Notes: a model not told the origin generated them from the letters alone. DNA of 53,211 bases from Polaromonas sp. (GCF_029945895.1 NZ_JAQSDL010000034.1:1-53211); one strand, 5' to 3'. Counted from the first letter of the stretch, positions 15,881 to 24,018 are shown. Translations and numbers: made by a program.

Positions 15881-16324
15881 TCAGCGCACGGTGATGGTGT
15901 CGCGGTGCATCGGGGCGAGCAACGCAAGCATCTGGTTCTGGGTGCGAAAGGGAATGCCTTTGGCGTCCATGCTTTGCTGCAACACCTCGACCAGGGCATG
16001 GAAGTCGGACTTCTTGATGTCCAGGTTGGCGTGGGCGCTTTTCATGTCGGCGCCCTTGTAGACGCAGGGGCCGCCGGACAATGCGCACAGCTGGTCCACC
16101 AGCTGCTCCTTGACACGCTGCTGGTTGGCCGGCTTGAAGTGCGGGCCGGTACGTGGGTCAGCCAGCAGGCGCACCATGAAGTCGTCCATCAGGGTGACCA
16201 GTCCGGCTTTTTCGCCGAAGGCCTTGTAGAGCTGGTCGACCTGCGGGGCGGTTTGGGCGAACGACGTGCCGGCTGCCAGGACGCTGGCGGCTGCGAGGGC
16301 GAGAGAGATCAGGGTTTTGTTCAT
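15881..16324 (-). CDS. Exported group I truncated haemoglobin
   Basis: A 147-residue protein with a clear signal peptide (LALAAASVLAAGTSFA-Q, cleavage near residue 24), so the haem domain should be periplasmic. The truncated-globin fold is recognised by FMVRLLADPRTGPHF and by the F-helix GADMKSAHANLDI with proximal His98. The B10 position, Tyr in many group I proteins (DFYVRVL in the mycobacterial HbN), is Met50 here. Two cysteines, Cys80 and Cys87, flank the E-F region. AAGGAATCGCC precedes the ATG. Oxygen, NO or redox chemistry in the periplasm is possible; the actual ligand is unknown. Confidence 0.9.
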   Translation of the reverse strand: MNKTLISLALAAASVLAAGTSFAQTAPQVDQLYKAFGEKAGLVTLMDDFMVRLLADPRTGPHFKPANQQRVKEQLVDQLCALSGGPCVYKGADMKSAHANLDIKKSDFHALVEVLQQSMDAKGIPFRTQNQMLALLAPMHRDTITVR

Positions 16325-16364
16325 GGCGATTCCTTGTCAACAGGTGGGGCGGTGCGGAAGGGGT

Positions 16365-17291
16365 TCAGAAAGCCAGCTGGGCCGACAGGTAGTAGCCGGT
16401 TTGCTTGCGGCTGGCGGTGGTGGCCGGAACAATCACGCCCAGGTCCACATAGGCCAGCGTGACGGAGACGTTCTTGTTTGGCGCCCAGGCGATGAAAATG
16501 TCTTTCCAGTCCTCCGAGCGCAGGCCGTTGCCCAGGCCGGCCGCGCGTCCGGCGGTCTCCAGCTTGTTGCGCATGAAACGGTATTCGGCGCCGACCGCGA
16601 TGTTTTTGGTGAGAAGGTAGGCCACCGAAAACTCCGGCTGCAAGCTGTAACTGTTGTTGCCGCCGCCCAGTGTGGCGCCGTAGCCGAGCAGGCCGTTCTG
16701 GTTGGCCTTGGTGGCACGCAGCGTGCCGTTGACCAGCAGGCTCTGGCCCAGGAACAGCTTGGTGGCGCTGACATACAGGTCTACCCCTTCGCGTTTGGCG
16801 CCCAGCGCCTTCAGCGTGCCGTCCAGCCCGGTGGAGCCCAGCGTTTTGTACTGCACACCGACCGCCACTTGCGGCATCAGGGTGTCGGCGTCGAGCACGG
16901 CGTCGCCGAGCACGCGAACCTTGGCACCCACGATGGTCTGTTTCAGGTGCAGACCGGGCAGGCCCAGCGCGGTGCCGGTGATGCGGGTGTTGAAATCCTG
17001 CTGGGCGACCGACAGTTCATAGCGGTCGTTGATGCCGACCGAGGCGCCCACAATATTCAGGCCGTAGTCCCTGGTTCCGGCGGTGGTGACAAAAGCCGTG
17101 CCGCCGACCTCGCCCTCGGTGGCGTTGCTGCCTATCACGGCCCAGGGGGTGAGGCCGCCGCCGGCTGCGCCGTCAACGCTGCTGACGCCGCCGGTCAGCA
17201 ACAGCTTGCCGGTGTCGGCATGGGCGCTCAGGCTGGCGCCGGCGCAGAACATGGCAGCGCAGGCGGCCAGCAGGGAGGGAGCGAATGTCAT
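16365..17291 (-). CDS. DUF3034 family exported beta-rich protein
   Basis: A 308-residue protein with a signal peptide (to about residue 25, SAHA-D). The rest is Gly/Thr-rich, with alternating hydrophobic strands and a terminal aromatic residue (YYLSAQLAF), the pattern of an outer-membrane beta-barrel. The GGVSSVDGAAGGGLTPWA start of the mature protein is typical of DUF3034 as I recall it. GGAGACCTGACC precedes the ATG. It is the first gene of the leftward exported set with the truncated globin 40 nt downstream. Transport or anchoring role is unknown. Confidence 0.85.
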   Translation of the reverse strand: MTFAPSLLAACAAMFCAGASLSAHADTGKLLLTGGVSSVDGAAGGGLTPWAVIGSNATEGEVGGTAFVTTAGTRDYGLNIVGASVGINDRYELSVAQQDFNTRITGTALGLPGLHLKQTIVGAKVRVLGDAVLDADTLMPQVAVGVQYKTLGSTGLDGTLKALGAKREGVDLYVSATKLFLGQSLLVNGTLRATKANQNGLLGYGATLGGGNNSYSLQPEFSVAYLLTKNIAVGAEYRFMRNKLETAGRAAGLGNGLRSEDWKDIFIAWAPNKNVSVTLAYVDLGVIVPATTASRKQTGYYLSAQLAF

Positions 17292-17406
17292 GGTCAGGTC
17301 TCCTGAGTCGGCACATGGCCGTGGGTGAAAAAATGTAAATAGTTGTATGCAGCTTGGATACGGCGCTGCCCGCGCGCTGGATTCAACTATTTCCGGCTTC
17401 GTTGGG

Positions 17407-17430
17407 CGGGCTGCCGAATCCGGCAGCCCG
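17407..17430 (+). promoter_or_regulatory. Perfect 10-bp hairpin in the cytochrome c leader
   Basis: CGGGCTGCCG and CGGCAGCCCG pair perfectly around a 4-nt loop, 19 nt upstream of the cytochrome c ATG. It lies where it could block the ribosome site or act in mRNA stability. No T-run follows. Confidence 0.5.
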
Positions 17431-17449
17431 TCTCCTGCGTAACCCCGCC

Positions 17450-17890
17450 ATGAACTTCATGCATGCACGCTTGTTGATGTGGCCGGGCCGGCTTGGCACC
17501 TGCCTGGCGGGTGCGGCCGTCACCGTGTTGCTGGCCGGTCCGGCGCTGGCCCAAGGCGGCGCGGCCCCGCGCGAATGGCGAACGCCGCCACCCGGTGACG
17601 TGTCGCGCGGCCAGGTGTTGTACGAGGCACGTTGCACCGCCTGCCACGCGGTGGACAGCAACAAGGTGGGACCGGCGCACCGCGGCGTGATGGGTCGCCG
17701 CGTGGGCAGCCTGCCGGGGTACCGGTATTCGGACGAACTCGCGCAGTCGCGCTTGCGCTGGACGCCGCAGACACTCAACACCTGGCTGCAGGACCCGGAA
17801 GACCTGGTGGCCGGCCAGCGCATGGGCTTTCAGGTGGACGACGCGCAGGAGCGCGCCGACCTGATTGCTTACCTGGCCACACTCCGGTAG
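17450..17890 (+). CDS. Class I c-type cytochrome
   Basis: A 146-residue exported monohaem cytochrome. The signal peptide covers about residues 1-35 (AGAAVTVLLAGPALA-Q). The haem motif is Cys62-Thr-Ala-Cys65-His66 and the axial Met is probably Met125 (AGQRMGF). The NKVGPAHRGVMGR and YRYSDEL segments match short cytochromes c2/c550. The ATG at 17450 is chosen because the signal peptide begins there. It is divergent from the DUF3034-globin-cupredoxin set, with a 158-nt shared intergenic region, and may exchange electrons with those periplasmic redox proteins (inference). Confidence 0.92.
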   Translation: MNFMHARLLMWPGRLGTCLAGAAVTVLLAGPALAQGGAAPREWRTPPPGDVSRGQVLYEARCTACHAVDSNKVGPAHRGVMGRRVGSLPGYRYSDELAQSRLRWTPQTLNTWLQDPEDLVAGQRMGFQVDDAQERADLIAYLATLR

Positions 17891-18029
17891 GCTGTGCGGG
17901 CTTTCCGCCCGGTGCCGTGTTCTGGCGCCCGCATGCGGCGTCCATCGCCCGGTGTACCGGGCCGCCCTGGAGGACAATCGACATCAAGGGACGGTGATGG
18001 CCTGCAGTGGCTTGCGCGGGCGTGGCCTG

Positions 18030-18057
18030 TGATGTCTGTGATGTCTGTGATGTGATG
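18030..18057. repeat. Short tandem repeat (TGATGTCTG)n before the nucleoside-permease gene
   Basis: Two complete 9-bp units and a partial third end 10 nt before the start codon of the lipoprotein gene. The remaining gap 17891-18029 shows nothing further that I recognise. Confidence 0.6.
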
Positions 18058-18067
18058 GAGAAAAAGC

Positions 18068-19099
18068 ATGTTTCCTCGTTGTTGGAAAGCGGCCCGATGG
18101 ATGGCGTTGTGTGCGCTGGCGGCCGTGGTCGCGGGCTGTGCCTCGGTGCCCGGGGCCCGTGTGGCCCCGCCGGTTCAGGTGAAGGTCTTCGTGGCGGCGA
18201 TGTTCGAGATCGGGCAGAACACCGGCGACCGTGCCGGCGAGTTTCAGCACTGGTATGAGCGTTACTGGATGGGCGCCACGCCTGTCGCGGTGACGGGTGC
18301 GCTCAATCCCGTTTATTGCAACACCGACGGTGTCTGCGGCGCGGTGCTGGGCATGGGCAAGGTCAACTCGTCGGCGTCGATGCAGGCGATTTTGCTGAAC
18401 CCGGCCTTTGATTTTTCCAAGGCCTACTACGTGCTGTCGGGCGTGGCCGGAACGCCGCCATCGCGCGGCACCATCGGCGACGTGAGCTGGGCCACCTGGC
18501 TGGTGGACTATGACCTCGGCCACCGCTGGGCGCCCGAGGAAAACAAGGCGGGTGAGCCGACCTTCATGCCGCGCAAGGGGTACGAGGCTTACCGCCGCTT
18601 CCAGCTCAACCCGGCGCTGCTCAGCTGGGCCATGAATCTGACGGCCGACATGCCGCTCAAGGACTCGGAAGGCGCCCGCAAGTACCGCCAGCGTTATCCC
18701 GACAAGGCGGCCCGCAGTGCGCCTGCCGTCAGCACCGGCACACACATGACGGGGGACACTTTTTTCCACGGCCCCGGCATGTCGAAACAGGCGCAGTACA
18801 TCGCCAGGCTTTACGGCGCCGACGACTACACCATCACCGAGATGGAAGCCGCCGCGCTGGCGCTGGTGATCAAGCGTACGCACGGCACGGATCGCGTGAT
18901 GAGTTTGCGCGGTGCGGTCAACTTCGACCAGGGCAGCCCTGGTGAGACGACGCTGCAGCATCTGGATCCGGCGCCGGGCGAAACCGCCGGCGGCTTTGCC
19001 GAGACCGTGGACAACATCGCCGCGGTGGGCTCCCGGGTGGTCGATCACATCGTGCGCAACTGGCCGCAGTGGCAAGGCGGCGTGCCTGGCGGCCAGTAG
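18068..19099 (+). CDS. Purine nucleoside permease (NUP) family lipoprotein
   Basis: A 343-residue protein. Residues 1-24 form a lipoprotein signal peptide with the lipobox VVAGC (Cys24). The mature part matches the NUP / nucleoside phosphorylase-like family (VFVAAMFEIGQNTGD start, VLGMGKVNSSAS, VSTGTHMTGDTFFHG, MEAAALALV). The E-x-E-A-A-A-L-A pattern recalls nucleoside phosphorylases, so binding or phosphorolysis of nucleosides at the envelope is the likely theme. GGAGAAAAAGC is a good ribosome site. The gene stands alone between cytochrome c and the convergent dinB. Confidence 0.85.
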   Translation: MFPRCWKAARWMALCALAAVVAGCASVPGARVAPPVQVKVFVAAMFEIGQNTGDRAGEFQHWYERYWMGATPVAVTGALNPVYCNTDGVCGAVLGMGKVNSSASMQAILLNPAFDFSKAYYVLSGVAGTPPSRGTIGDVSWATWLVDYDLGHRWAPEENKAGEPTFMPRKGYEAYRRFQLNPALLSWAMNLTADMPLKDSEGARKYRQRYPDKAARSAPAVSTGTHMTGDTFFHGPGMSKQAQYIARLYGADDYTITEMEAAALALVIKRTHGTDRVMSLRGAVNFDQGSPGETTLQHLDPAPGETAGGFAETVDNIAAVGSRVVDHIVRNWPQWQGGVPGGQ

Positions 19100-19115
19100 A
19101 CGGGAGCGCTTGCTC

Positions 19116-20390
19116 TCAGAACAGCGAGGCCGTGCTGTTTGCTATCGAATCAGGAGCTGCTTTCGCTCGTCCGTCAAGGGCTGGCGCCTGATTGGATGCT
19201 AAAACTTCGGGGCTGCCGAGCTTGGCCAGGGCGCCGGCGCGTACCCCCAGCAGGCGCAGCGGGCGAACCAGGGGGACGCGTTTGAGGCATTGGCCGCCGA
19301 CCCGGCGCAGGGTCTGGGGGTCTGCCGTGAAGTAGGCAATGGTCTGGTCGCGCGTCGCAATCCTGAAGTCGTCGTAACGCAGCTTGATGCCTATGGTTTT
19401 GGCGACGTAACCCTTGCGCTGCAAGTCGTCGGCCAGCTTCTCGCACAGGCTGGTGAAGATGGCGCCCAGCGCTGCCCGGTCGCGCACCGCATGCAGGTCG
19501 CGCTCGAAGGTGGTTTCGCGGCTGATGGACACCGGCTCGCTTTCGGTGACCACTGGCCGCTCGTCGCGGCCCCAGGCGGCTTCGTGCATCCAGGCGCCGG
19601 TGGCCTTGCCAAAATGCCGGATCAGGAAGGCCGGTTCCCGGGCCGCCAGCTCTCCAATGGTGTGAATGGCCAGTGCCGCCAGCTTTTCACCGGACTTGGG
19701 GCCGATGCCGTTGATCTTGCGCACATGGAGCGGCCAGATTTTTTCCTGCAGGTCGGCCTCGTAAACAATCGAGATGCCTTTGGGCTTGTTGAACTCGCTG
19801 GCCATCTTGGCGAGCAGTTTGTTGGGCGCCACGCCGACCGAGCAGGTCAGGCCGGTTTTTTCGAAAATCTCTTTCTGGATCAGGCGCGCCAGCACGCGGC
19901 CGCCCTCACGCTGGCCGCCGGGCACGTCGGTGAAGTCGATGTAGACCTCATCGACGCCGCGGTCTTCCATCAGCGGCGCGATCTCGGTGATGGTGCTCTT
20001 GAACAGCCGCGAATACTTGCGCACCTCGTCAAAATCCACCGGCAGCACGATGGCCTGCGGGCAGAGTTTGGCGGCCTTCATCATGCCCATGGCCGAGCCT
20101 ACCCCGAACTGGCGCGCGGCATAGGTTGCGGTGGTGATGACGCCGCGGCCCACATAGTCCTCGAGCAGCGGGAAATCGGCGACCGGGATGAAGCGCAATG
20201 CCCGTTCGCCCTGCGCTGCCATCAGTGCCTCGTCCACCTTGCGCCGGCCCCCGCCTATGACCACCGGCAGGCCCTTGAGTTGCGGGTAACGCAGCAGCTC
20301 GATGGACGCAAAAAATGCATCCATGTCGAGGTGCGCAATGCGGCGGATTTTCGACGCGCTGGAAGGGTTGGGCGGGAGGGGGGCGCTCAC
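19116..20390 (-). CDS. dinB: DNA polymerase IV (Y family)
   Basis: A 424-residue translesion polymerase. The catalytic DxD motif HLDMDAFFASIE is at residues 20-31. The second carboxylate motif is DEVYIDFTD. The steric-gate region is YVGRGVITTATYAARQFGVGSAM, and the helix-hairpin-helix is INGIGPKSGEKL. The likely start is GTG 20390, shortly after the upstream stop at 20410, in preference to a long ORF extension that overlaps the PhzE-like gene. The beta-clamp-binding tail normally expected is replaced by about 23 residues (from VLASNQAP to IANSTASLF) read from repeat copy c. Identity is certain; the tail is unusual. Confidence 0.93.
   Translation of the reverse strand: MSAPLPPNPSSASKIRRIAHLDMDAFFASIELLRYPQLKGLPVVIGGGRRKVDEALMAAQGERALRFIPVADFPLLEDYVGRGVITTATYAARQFGVGSAMGMMKAAKLCPQAIVLPVDFDEVRKYSRLFKSTITEIAPLMEDRGVDEVYIDFTDVPGGQREGGRVLARLIQKEIFEKTGLTCSVGVAPNKLLAKMASEFNKPKGISIVYEADLQEKIWPLHVRKINGIGPKSGEKLAALAIHTIGELAAREPAFLIRHFGKATGAWMHEAAWGRDERPVVTESEPVSISRETTFERDLHAVRDRAALGAIFTSLCEKLADDLQRKGYVAKTIGIKLRYDDFRIATRDQTIAYFTADPQTLRRVGGQCLKRVPLVRPLRLLGVRAGALAKLGSPEVLASNQAPALDGRAKAAPDSIANSTASLF
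19138..19205 (-). repeat. AGCAGCTAT-type repeat, copy c, forming the dinB C-terminal tail
   Basis: Reverse-strand copy with TTTTAGCATCCAATCAGG, CCAGCCCTTGACGG, GCGAAAGCAGCTCC and TGATTCGATAGCAAA. It is the longest version of the family in this window and is read in frame as DinB residues about 396-418. Confidence 0.75.
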
Positions 20391-20409
20391 CCGGCAAACA
20401 TAGCGTTGA

Positions 20410-22350
20410 TCAGCCGGTCGCGAGGGGCTCGGCCGCAAAAGCCAGGGCCGCACGCAGCAGCTGCAGCGCCTGCGGGCTCGACAGCATGGAGTCGGGGCGG
20501 AACAACAGGCAGACCAGGCGGCGGCCGGCGTGGGCCAGGGCCACGGGCTGCCCCTGCCCGTCCAGTGCCCAGGCCTGCCAGCCGGCTGGCGGCTCGCCGG
20601 TCTGCAGCGCGGCGCTGGCATAACGCGCCGCAGCAAAAGGGCTGTCGCTGTACCACGGCGCTGCGGCGGTGGTGGTGCACAGCAGCGTGCGGCCATGCTC
20701 TGGCCGGCCGAGCAACACGGTCCAGCCGGAGGTGCCAAGCAGGCGCAAGGCTGCATCGCCAACCGCGACCAGGTGCTGCTCCGGACAAGCCGCCGGTTCA
20801 CCTGCTCCGACGAGCAGGCCACAGGGCGCCTGCGGCGTGAGATCCAGGCCGAGGCCCAGCAGGCAGTCGCGCATGGCATTGCCAAAGGGGTCGCCAGCAT
20901 TCATCAGGTGAACGGCAGCGGGCAGGGCGATGCCCGGCTGTGCAGCGCTGCGCGTGGCTGCAGGTTCCAGCCCGAATGCGCGCCAGAGCGAGAGTGTCTT
21001 GAGGCGGGACTCCTGCTCTTCGCGTTCCGGCGACGAGTCGGCCATCAGGTCACCGCCGGTGCGCACTTCAGCCACGTCGCCCCGGACCGCGGCGGCGCGC
21101 AGGATGGTGCCGGCGAGCGCATCGCCGTTGGATGCCACCTGCACCATCAGGCCGCCGTACCAGCCGCGCGGGCTGGCCTCGAGCTCCGCGATGGCCCGCA
21201 ACGCTTCGGCCCGCGGGGTGCCGGTGACCATCACCGGCGCTGCCGTGGCCACCATGGCATCCCACGCATCGACGCCGTCGCGCAGCCGCCCTTCGAGCCG
21301 GTCCACCGCATGCACCACGGTCGCCAGCGACATCGGTCGGCGCCGGTCCAGCAGGCGCAGCGAACCGGGCTCGCACAAGGGTGCCAGGTCATTGCGCAGC
21401 GCGTCGGTGCAGACGGCCAGCGACGCGGCGTCCACCTCCTCATTGAGCAGCTCGCGCAGCGATTCGGCTTCACCCATGGCGCCGGGCCGGCGTGCCACGG
21501 TGCCGCACACGGGCAGGGTCTGGATGCTGCGGCCGGTCACGACGAGTTGCAGGTCGGGCGAGGCGCCGAACAGGCGCAGCCCCGAACCGTCGTTGACAAA
21601 AAAGCTGGCAGGTGCGGGATTGGCTTCGCGCAGGCGCCCGAACGCCGTCACGGCCGGCAACTGCACACGGCGCCGGTAGCTCTGGCTCAGGGTCAGGGAG
21701 ACCAGCGGACGCTCGCGCAGGCAGTCCAGCGCGTCGCGCACCATGTCTGCATAAGCGCCCACCGGAAAATCGTCACAGGGTTCGGCGGCGACAGGGCGGG
21801 GGGTGGTCTGGATGGGGGCGGGTGCCGCGGGCGAGCCCGTTGGTGTGGACGCTGGCAACACGGGCCCCGGAAGGCTCAAGGCGACGTGATGCCAGGCGCC
21901 GGCACCGTCCCGCCGAAGCAGGTGCTGGCCGAAAAAGAGCATGCCCAGCGCGCCCGCGTCGTTGCCGGGTTCGGCCAGAAGGTGGGCCGCAAACGGCAGC
22001 GCGCCCAGAAGCAGAATATCGGGCGAGGGATCAAAACAGGCCAGAAAAGCGCGCAGGGCCGGGATGCCCGACGCCCGCGGACCGCGCACGACCTGGGAGC
22101 GCCAGCTGGCCAGCGCGGGCTGCGCCAGCAGGGCCTGGCCAAAGCCATTGAGGACCTCGACGTCCAGCCCGTTGCCGTAAAGACGCAGCGCCAGCGCGGG
22201 CTCGACCAGCAAGGTGGCCTGCAGCGGATGCAGGGCGGGAATGCCGGCATCCACGCCGAGATACATGCCGGGCTGTGTTTCCAGGCCCGCGAGAGCTTCC
22301 TCGACCTGCGCCAGGCTGGCTGCGCTGCGCCTGACGCGCAGATCGATCAT
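20410..22350 (-). CDS. PhzE/TrpE-like chorismate-utilising enzyme with degenerate amidotransferase domain
   Basis: A 646-residue fusion. Residues ~190-455 are an anthranilate/ADIC synthase-type chorismate-binding domain: GTVARRPGAMG, ALRNDLAPLCEPGS, TVVHAV (the MHLVS position), SPRGWYGG, and the Mg-binding ADSSPEREEQES. Residues ~470-640 align to the GATase domain of PhzE (AGDPFGNAMRDCLLGLGLDL). The nucleophile Cys is replaced by Gly531 (VAVGDAA), and the catalytic His-Pro/Ala-Glu becomes Arg618-Pro-Asp620 (LFRPDS), so glutamine hydrolysis should be lost. It is the third gene of an operon with a PchB-like enzyme and a Bug protein. The product may be isochorismate or an ammonia-dependent ADIC-like compound; this is inference. 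Confidence 0.82.
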   Translation of the reverse strand: MIDLRVRRSAASLAQVEEALAGLETQPGMYLGVDAGIPALHPLQATLLVEPALALRLYGNGLDVEVLNGFGQALLAQPALASWRSQVVRGPRASGIPALRAFLACFDPSPDILLLGALPFAAHLLAEPGNDAGALGMLFFGQHLLRRDGAGAWHHVALSLPGPVLPASTPTGSPAAPAPIQTTPRPVAAEPCDDFPVGAYADMVRDALDCLRERPLVSLTLSQSYRRRVQLPAVTAFGRLREANPAPASFFVNDGSGLRLFGASPDLQLVVTGRSIQTLPVCGTVARRPGAMGEAESLRELLNEEVDAASLAVCTDALRNDLAPLCEPGSLRLLDRRRPMSLATVVHAVDRLEGRLRDGVDAWDAMVATAAPVMVTGTPRAEALRAIAELEASPRGWYGGLMVQVASNGDALAGTILRAAAVRGDVAEVRTGGDLMADSSPEREEQESRLKTLSLWRAFGLEPAATRSAAQPGIALPAAVHLMNAGDPFGNAMRDCLLGLGLDLTPQAPCGLLVGAGEPAACPEQHLVAVGDAALRLLGTSGWTVLLGRPEHGRTLLCTTTAAAPWYSDSPFAAARYASAALQTGEPPAGWQAWALDGQGQPVALAHAGRRLVCLLFRPDSMLSSPQALQLLRAALAFAAEPLATG

Positions 22351-22358
22351 GGGGGCGC

Positions 22359-23360
22359 TTATTCGACGGAGATGCCGGTGCGCTTGATGATGGGGGTCAT
22401 CACGCGCAATTCCTGCTGCATGAACTTCTGCAGGTCCTGCTCGGAGCCGCCAATGGGTTCCATGTACTGGGCGTGGAGTTTTTCCTTGACCTCCGGCATG
22501 GCGAGCACGGCGTTGATTTCCTGGTTCATGCGCCGGACGATGTCGGTTGGCGTGCTGGCCGGGGCCATCACGGCCATCCAGGCGAGGTTTTCGATCTCGG
22601 GCAGGCCGGCTTCCTTCATGGTCGGGATGTCAGGCATGAGCTGGCTGCGTTTGGCGGTGGAAACTGCCAGTGCGCGCATCTTGCCCGCCTTGACCTGGGG
22701 GATCACCGCCACCGCGGGCACACAGGCAAACTGCACATCGCCCTGCAGGATGGCCAGGATGGACAGCGGCGAGGAGGCGTACGGAATGTGGACCGCGAAG
22801 GTGTCGGTCTTGACCTTGAGCAGCTCCACACCGAGCTGCGACAGGCTGCCGACGCCAGTCGAAGAGAAGTTGAACTTGCCCGGGTTTTTCTTCATGGCAT
22901 CGACCAGCTCCATGAGCGTGGTGATGCCCGAGTCGGAACGCACAGCGCACACATTGGCCTGGCCGCCGGCCAGCACCACCGGGCGCAGCTCGGTGAACGG
23001 GTCATAAGGCAGCTTCTTGTAGAGCACGGTGTTGTACACCAGCGGGCCGTTGGTGCTGATGACGAAGTTGTAGCCGTCACCTGCCGACTTGGCGACAGCG
23101 CCGGTGCCATTGTTGCCGCCGGCGCCGGCGCGGTTTTCGATGATCACCGGCTGGCCCAGGCGCGGCGAGAGCTTGTCGGCCATGATGCGCGCGATCACAT
23201 CCGGTGACGAGCCTGCGCCGTAGGGCACCACGATGCGTATCGGCTTGTTGGGCCAGGCCTGGGCCATGGCGCCTGCCGTGGCAAGCGCCACAGTGGCCGC
23301 CACGGCGCAGCGGGCCAGCAGGCGGGTCAGCGGAAAACGGGGGGTTGTGCGGGTGTTCAT
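22359..23360 (-). CDS. Bug/TctC-family periplasmic solute-binding protein
   Basis: A 333-residue protein with a signal peptide ending AMA-Q near residue 34. The mature start WPNKPIRIVVPYGAGSSPDVIAR is the hallmark of the tripartite tricarboxylate transporter receptor (Bug) family, and NRAGAGGNNGTGAVAKS is the second signature. Such proteins bind carboxylates in the periplasm for a TctAB membrane partner; no tctAB genes are nearby, so this is an orphan. Its ATG overlaps the PchB-like stop by 4 nt, and it ends 8 nt before the PhzE-like gene, so all three are one unit. Confidence 0.93.
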   Translation of the reverse strand: MNTRTTPRFPLTRLLARCAVAATVALATAGAMAQAWPNKPIRIVVPYGAGSSPDVIARIMADKLSPRLGQPVIIENRAGAGGNNGTGAVAKSAGDGYNFVISTNGPLVYNTVLYKKLPYDPFTELRPVVLAGGQANVCAVRSDSGITTLMELVDAMKKNPGKFNFSSTGVGSLSQLGVELLKVKTDTFAVHIPYASSPLSILAILQGDVQFACVPAVAVIPQVKAGKMRALAVSTAKRSQLMPDIPTMKEAGLPEIENLAWMAVMAPASTPTDIVRRMNQEINAVLAMPEVKEKLHAQYMEPIGGSEQDLQKFMQQELRVMTPIIKRTGISVE

Positions 23361-23734
23361 GGGGTGATCAGTTCCGTGTCGTGAAAAAAATTGCCCTCGC
23401 CGGCGATGTAGCCGGCGACGAGGGTGCGGTAGGTGGACTCAATGATATCGGGCAGTCCGGGGAAGGCGGCTTCATGCTGCGCGGCAAGGGCCCGCACACG
23501 CGCGAAGACTTCAGCCTGGCGCGCCGGTGCGGCCACCTGGAAGGCGTCGCGTTTGAAGCGGGTGGCGTCACGCACACACAGTGCGCGCTGCGCGAGCAGC
23601 CCGACGATCTGCTCGTCGAGCGAGTCGATGCGCTGGCGCAGCGCGGCCAGTGTCGGGGCGACCTCGACATAGTCCGGGTCCTTGAAGCGACGCACCGGGG
23701 GGGTGTGGGTGGCGGGTTCCTGCGGGGAATTCAT
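23357..23734 (-). CDS. AroQ-fold chorismate mutase / isochorismate pyruvate-lyase (PchB)-like protein
   Basis: A 125-residue all-helical protein. LRQRIDSLDEQIVGLLAQR (residues ~35-53) is the first AroQ helix with its Arg/Asp pattern. ATRFKRDAFQVAAPARQAEV (cited by motif) matches the RFK and P-x-R loop of PchB more closely than classical chorismate mutase. There is no signal peptide. I chose ATG 23734 over an in-frame GTG at 23755. It is first in the operon with the Bug and PhzE-like genes, which suggests it acts on the product of the chorismate enzyme. Lyase versus mutase activity cannot be decided by eye. Confidence 0.82.
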   Translation of the reverse strand: MNSPQEPATHTPPVRRFKDPDYVEVAPTLAALRQRIDSLDEQIVGLLAQRALCVRDATRFKRDAFQVAAPARQAEVFARVRALAAQHEAAFPGLPDIIESTYRTLVAGYIAGEGNFFHDTELITP

Positions 23735-23893
23735 GAAAGACGGGTGGCGGAGCACTGGAGTAATTGGTAAGTGAGCTTATTTGTTTTGAGACGCACTGTC
23801 ATGGGGGCAATCCCCAAGAAGGCCCTCTGCCGGTCGGTCAGCGGCTTCATCGGACGCCTTCCGCCCAGCTTCGCAAACGAAGGAGTCAGCGGG

Positions 23894-23924
23894 TTGGACG
23901 AACAAATGTAACAAACTGTAGAAT
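23894..23924 (+). promoter_or_regulatory. Candidate promoter for the degenerate-GGDEF gene
   Basis: TTGGAC (23894-23899) and TAGAAT (23919-23924) with a 19-nt spacer, which is longer than ideal. It lies in the 284-nt divergent region 23735-24018, which otherwise shows no gene or repeat. Confidence 0.4.
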
Positions 23925-24018
23925 GGATTTTGTCCGGCGCGGCCTCCTCCTGATGGGCGGTGGACCGCCGCCGGCAAGCCATCCGTCCGGACCCGACAGA
24001 AAGAAGGGGTAAAACCTC

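Noticed and set aside
20391..20900. 170-codon upstream extension of dinB
   Set aside because: It overlaps the PhzE-like coding region in a different frame; the conserved DinB start corresponds to the region just after GTG 20390.
20530..23007. 825-codon open frame on the + strand
   Set aside because: Antisense to the PhzE-like and Bug genes, both with clear family motifs.
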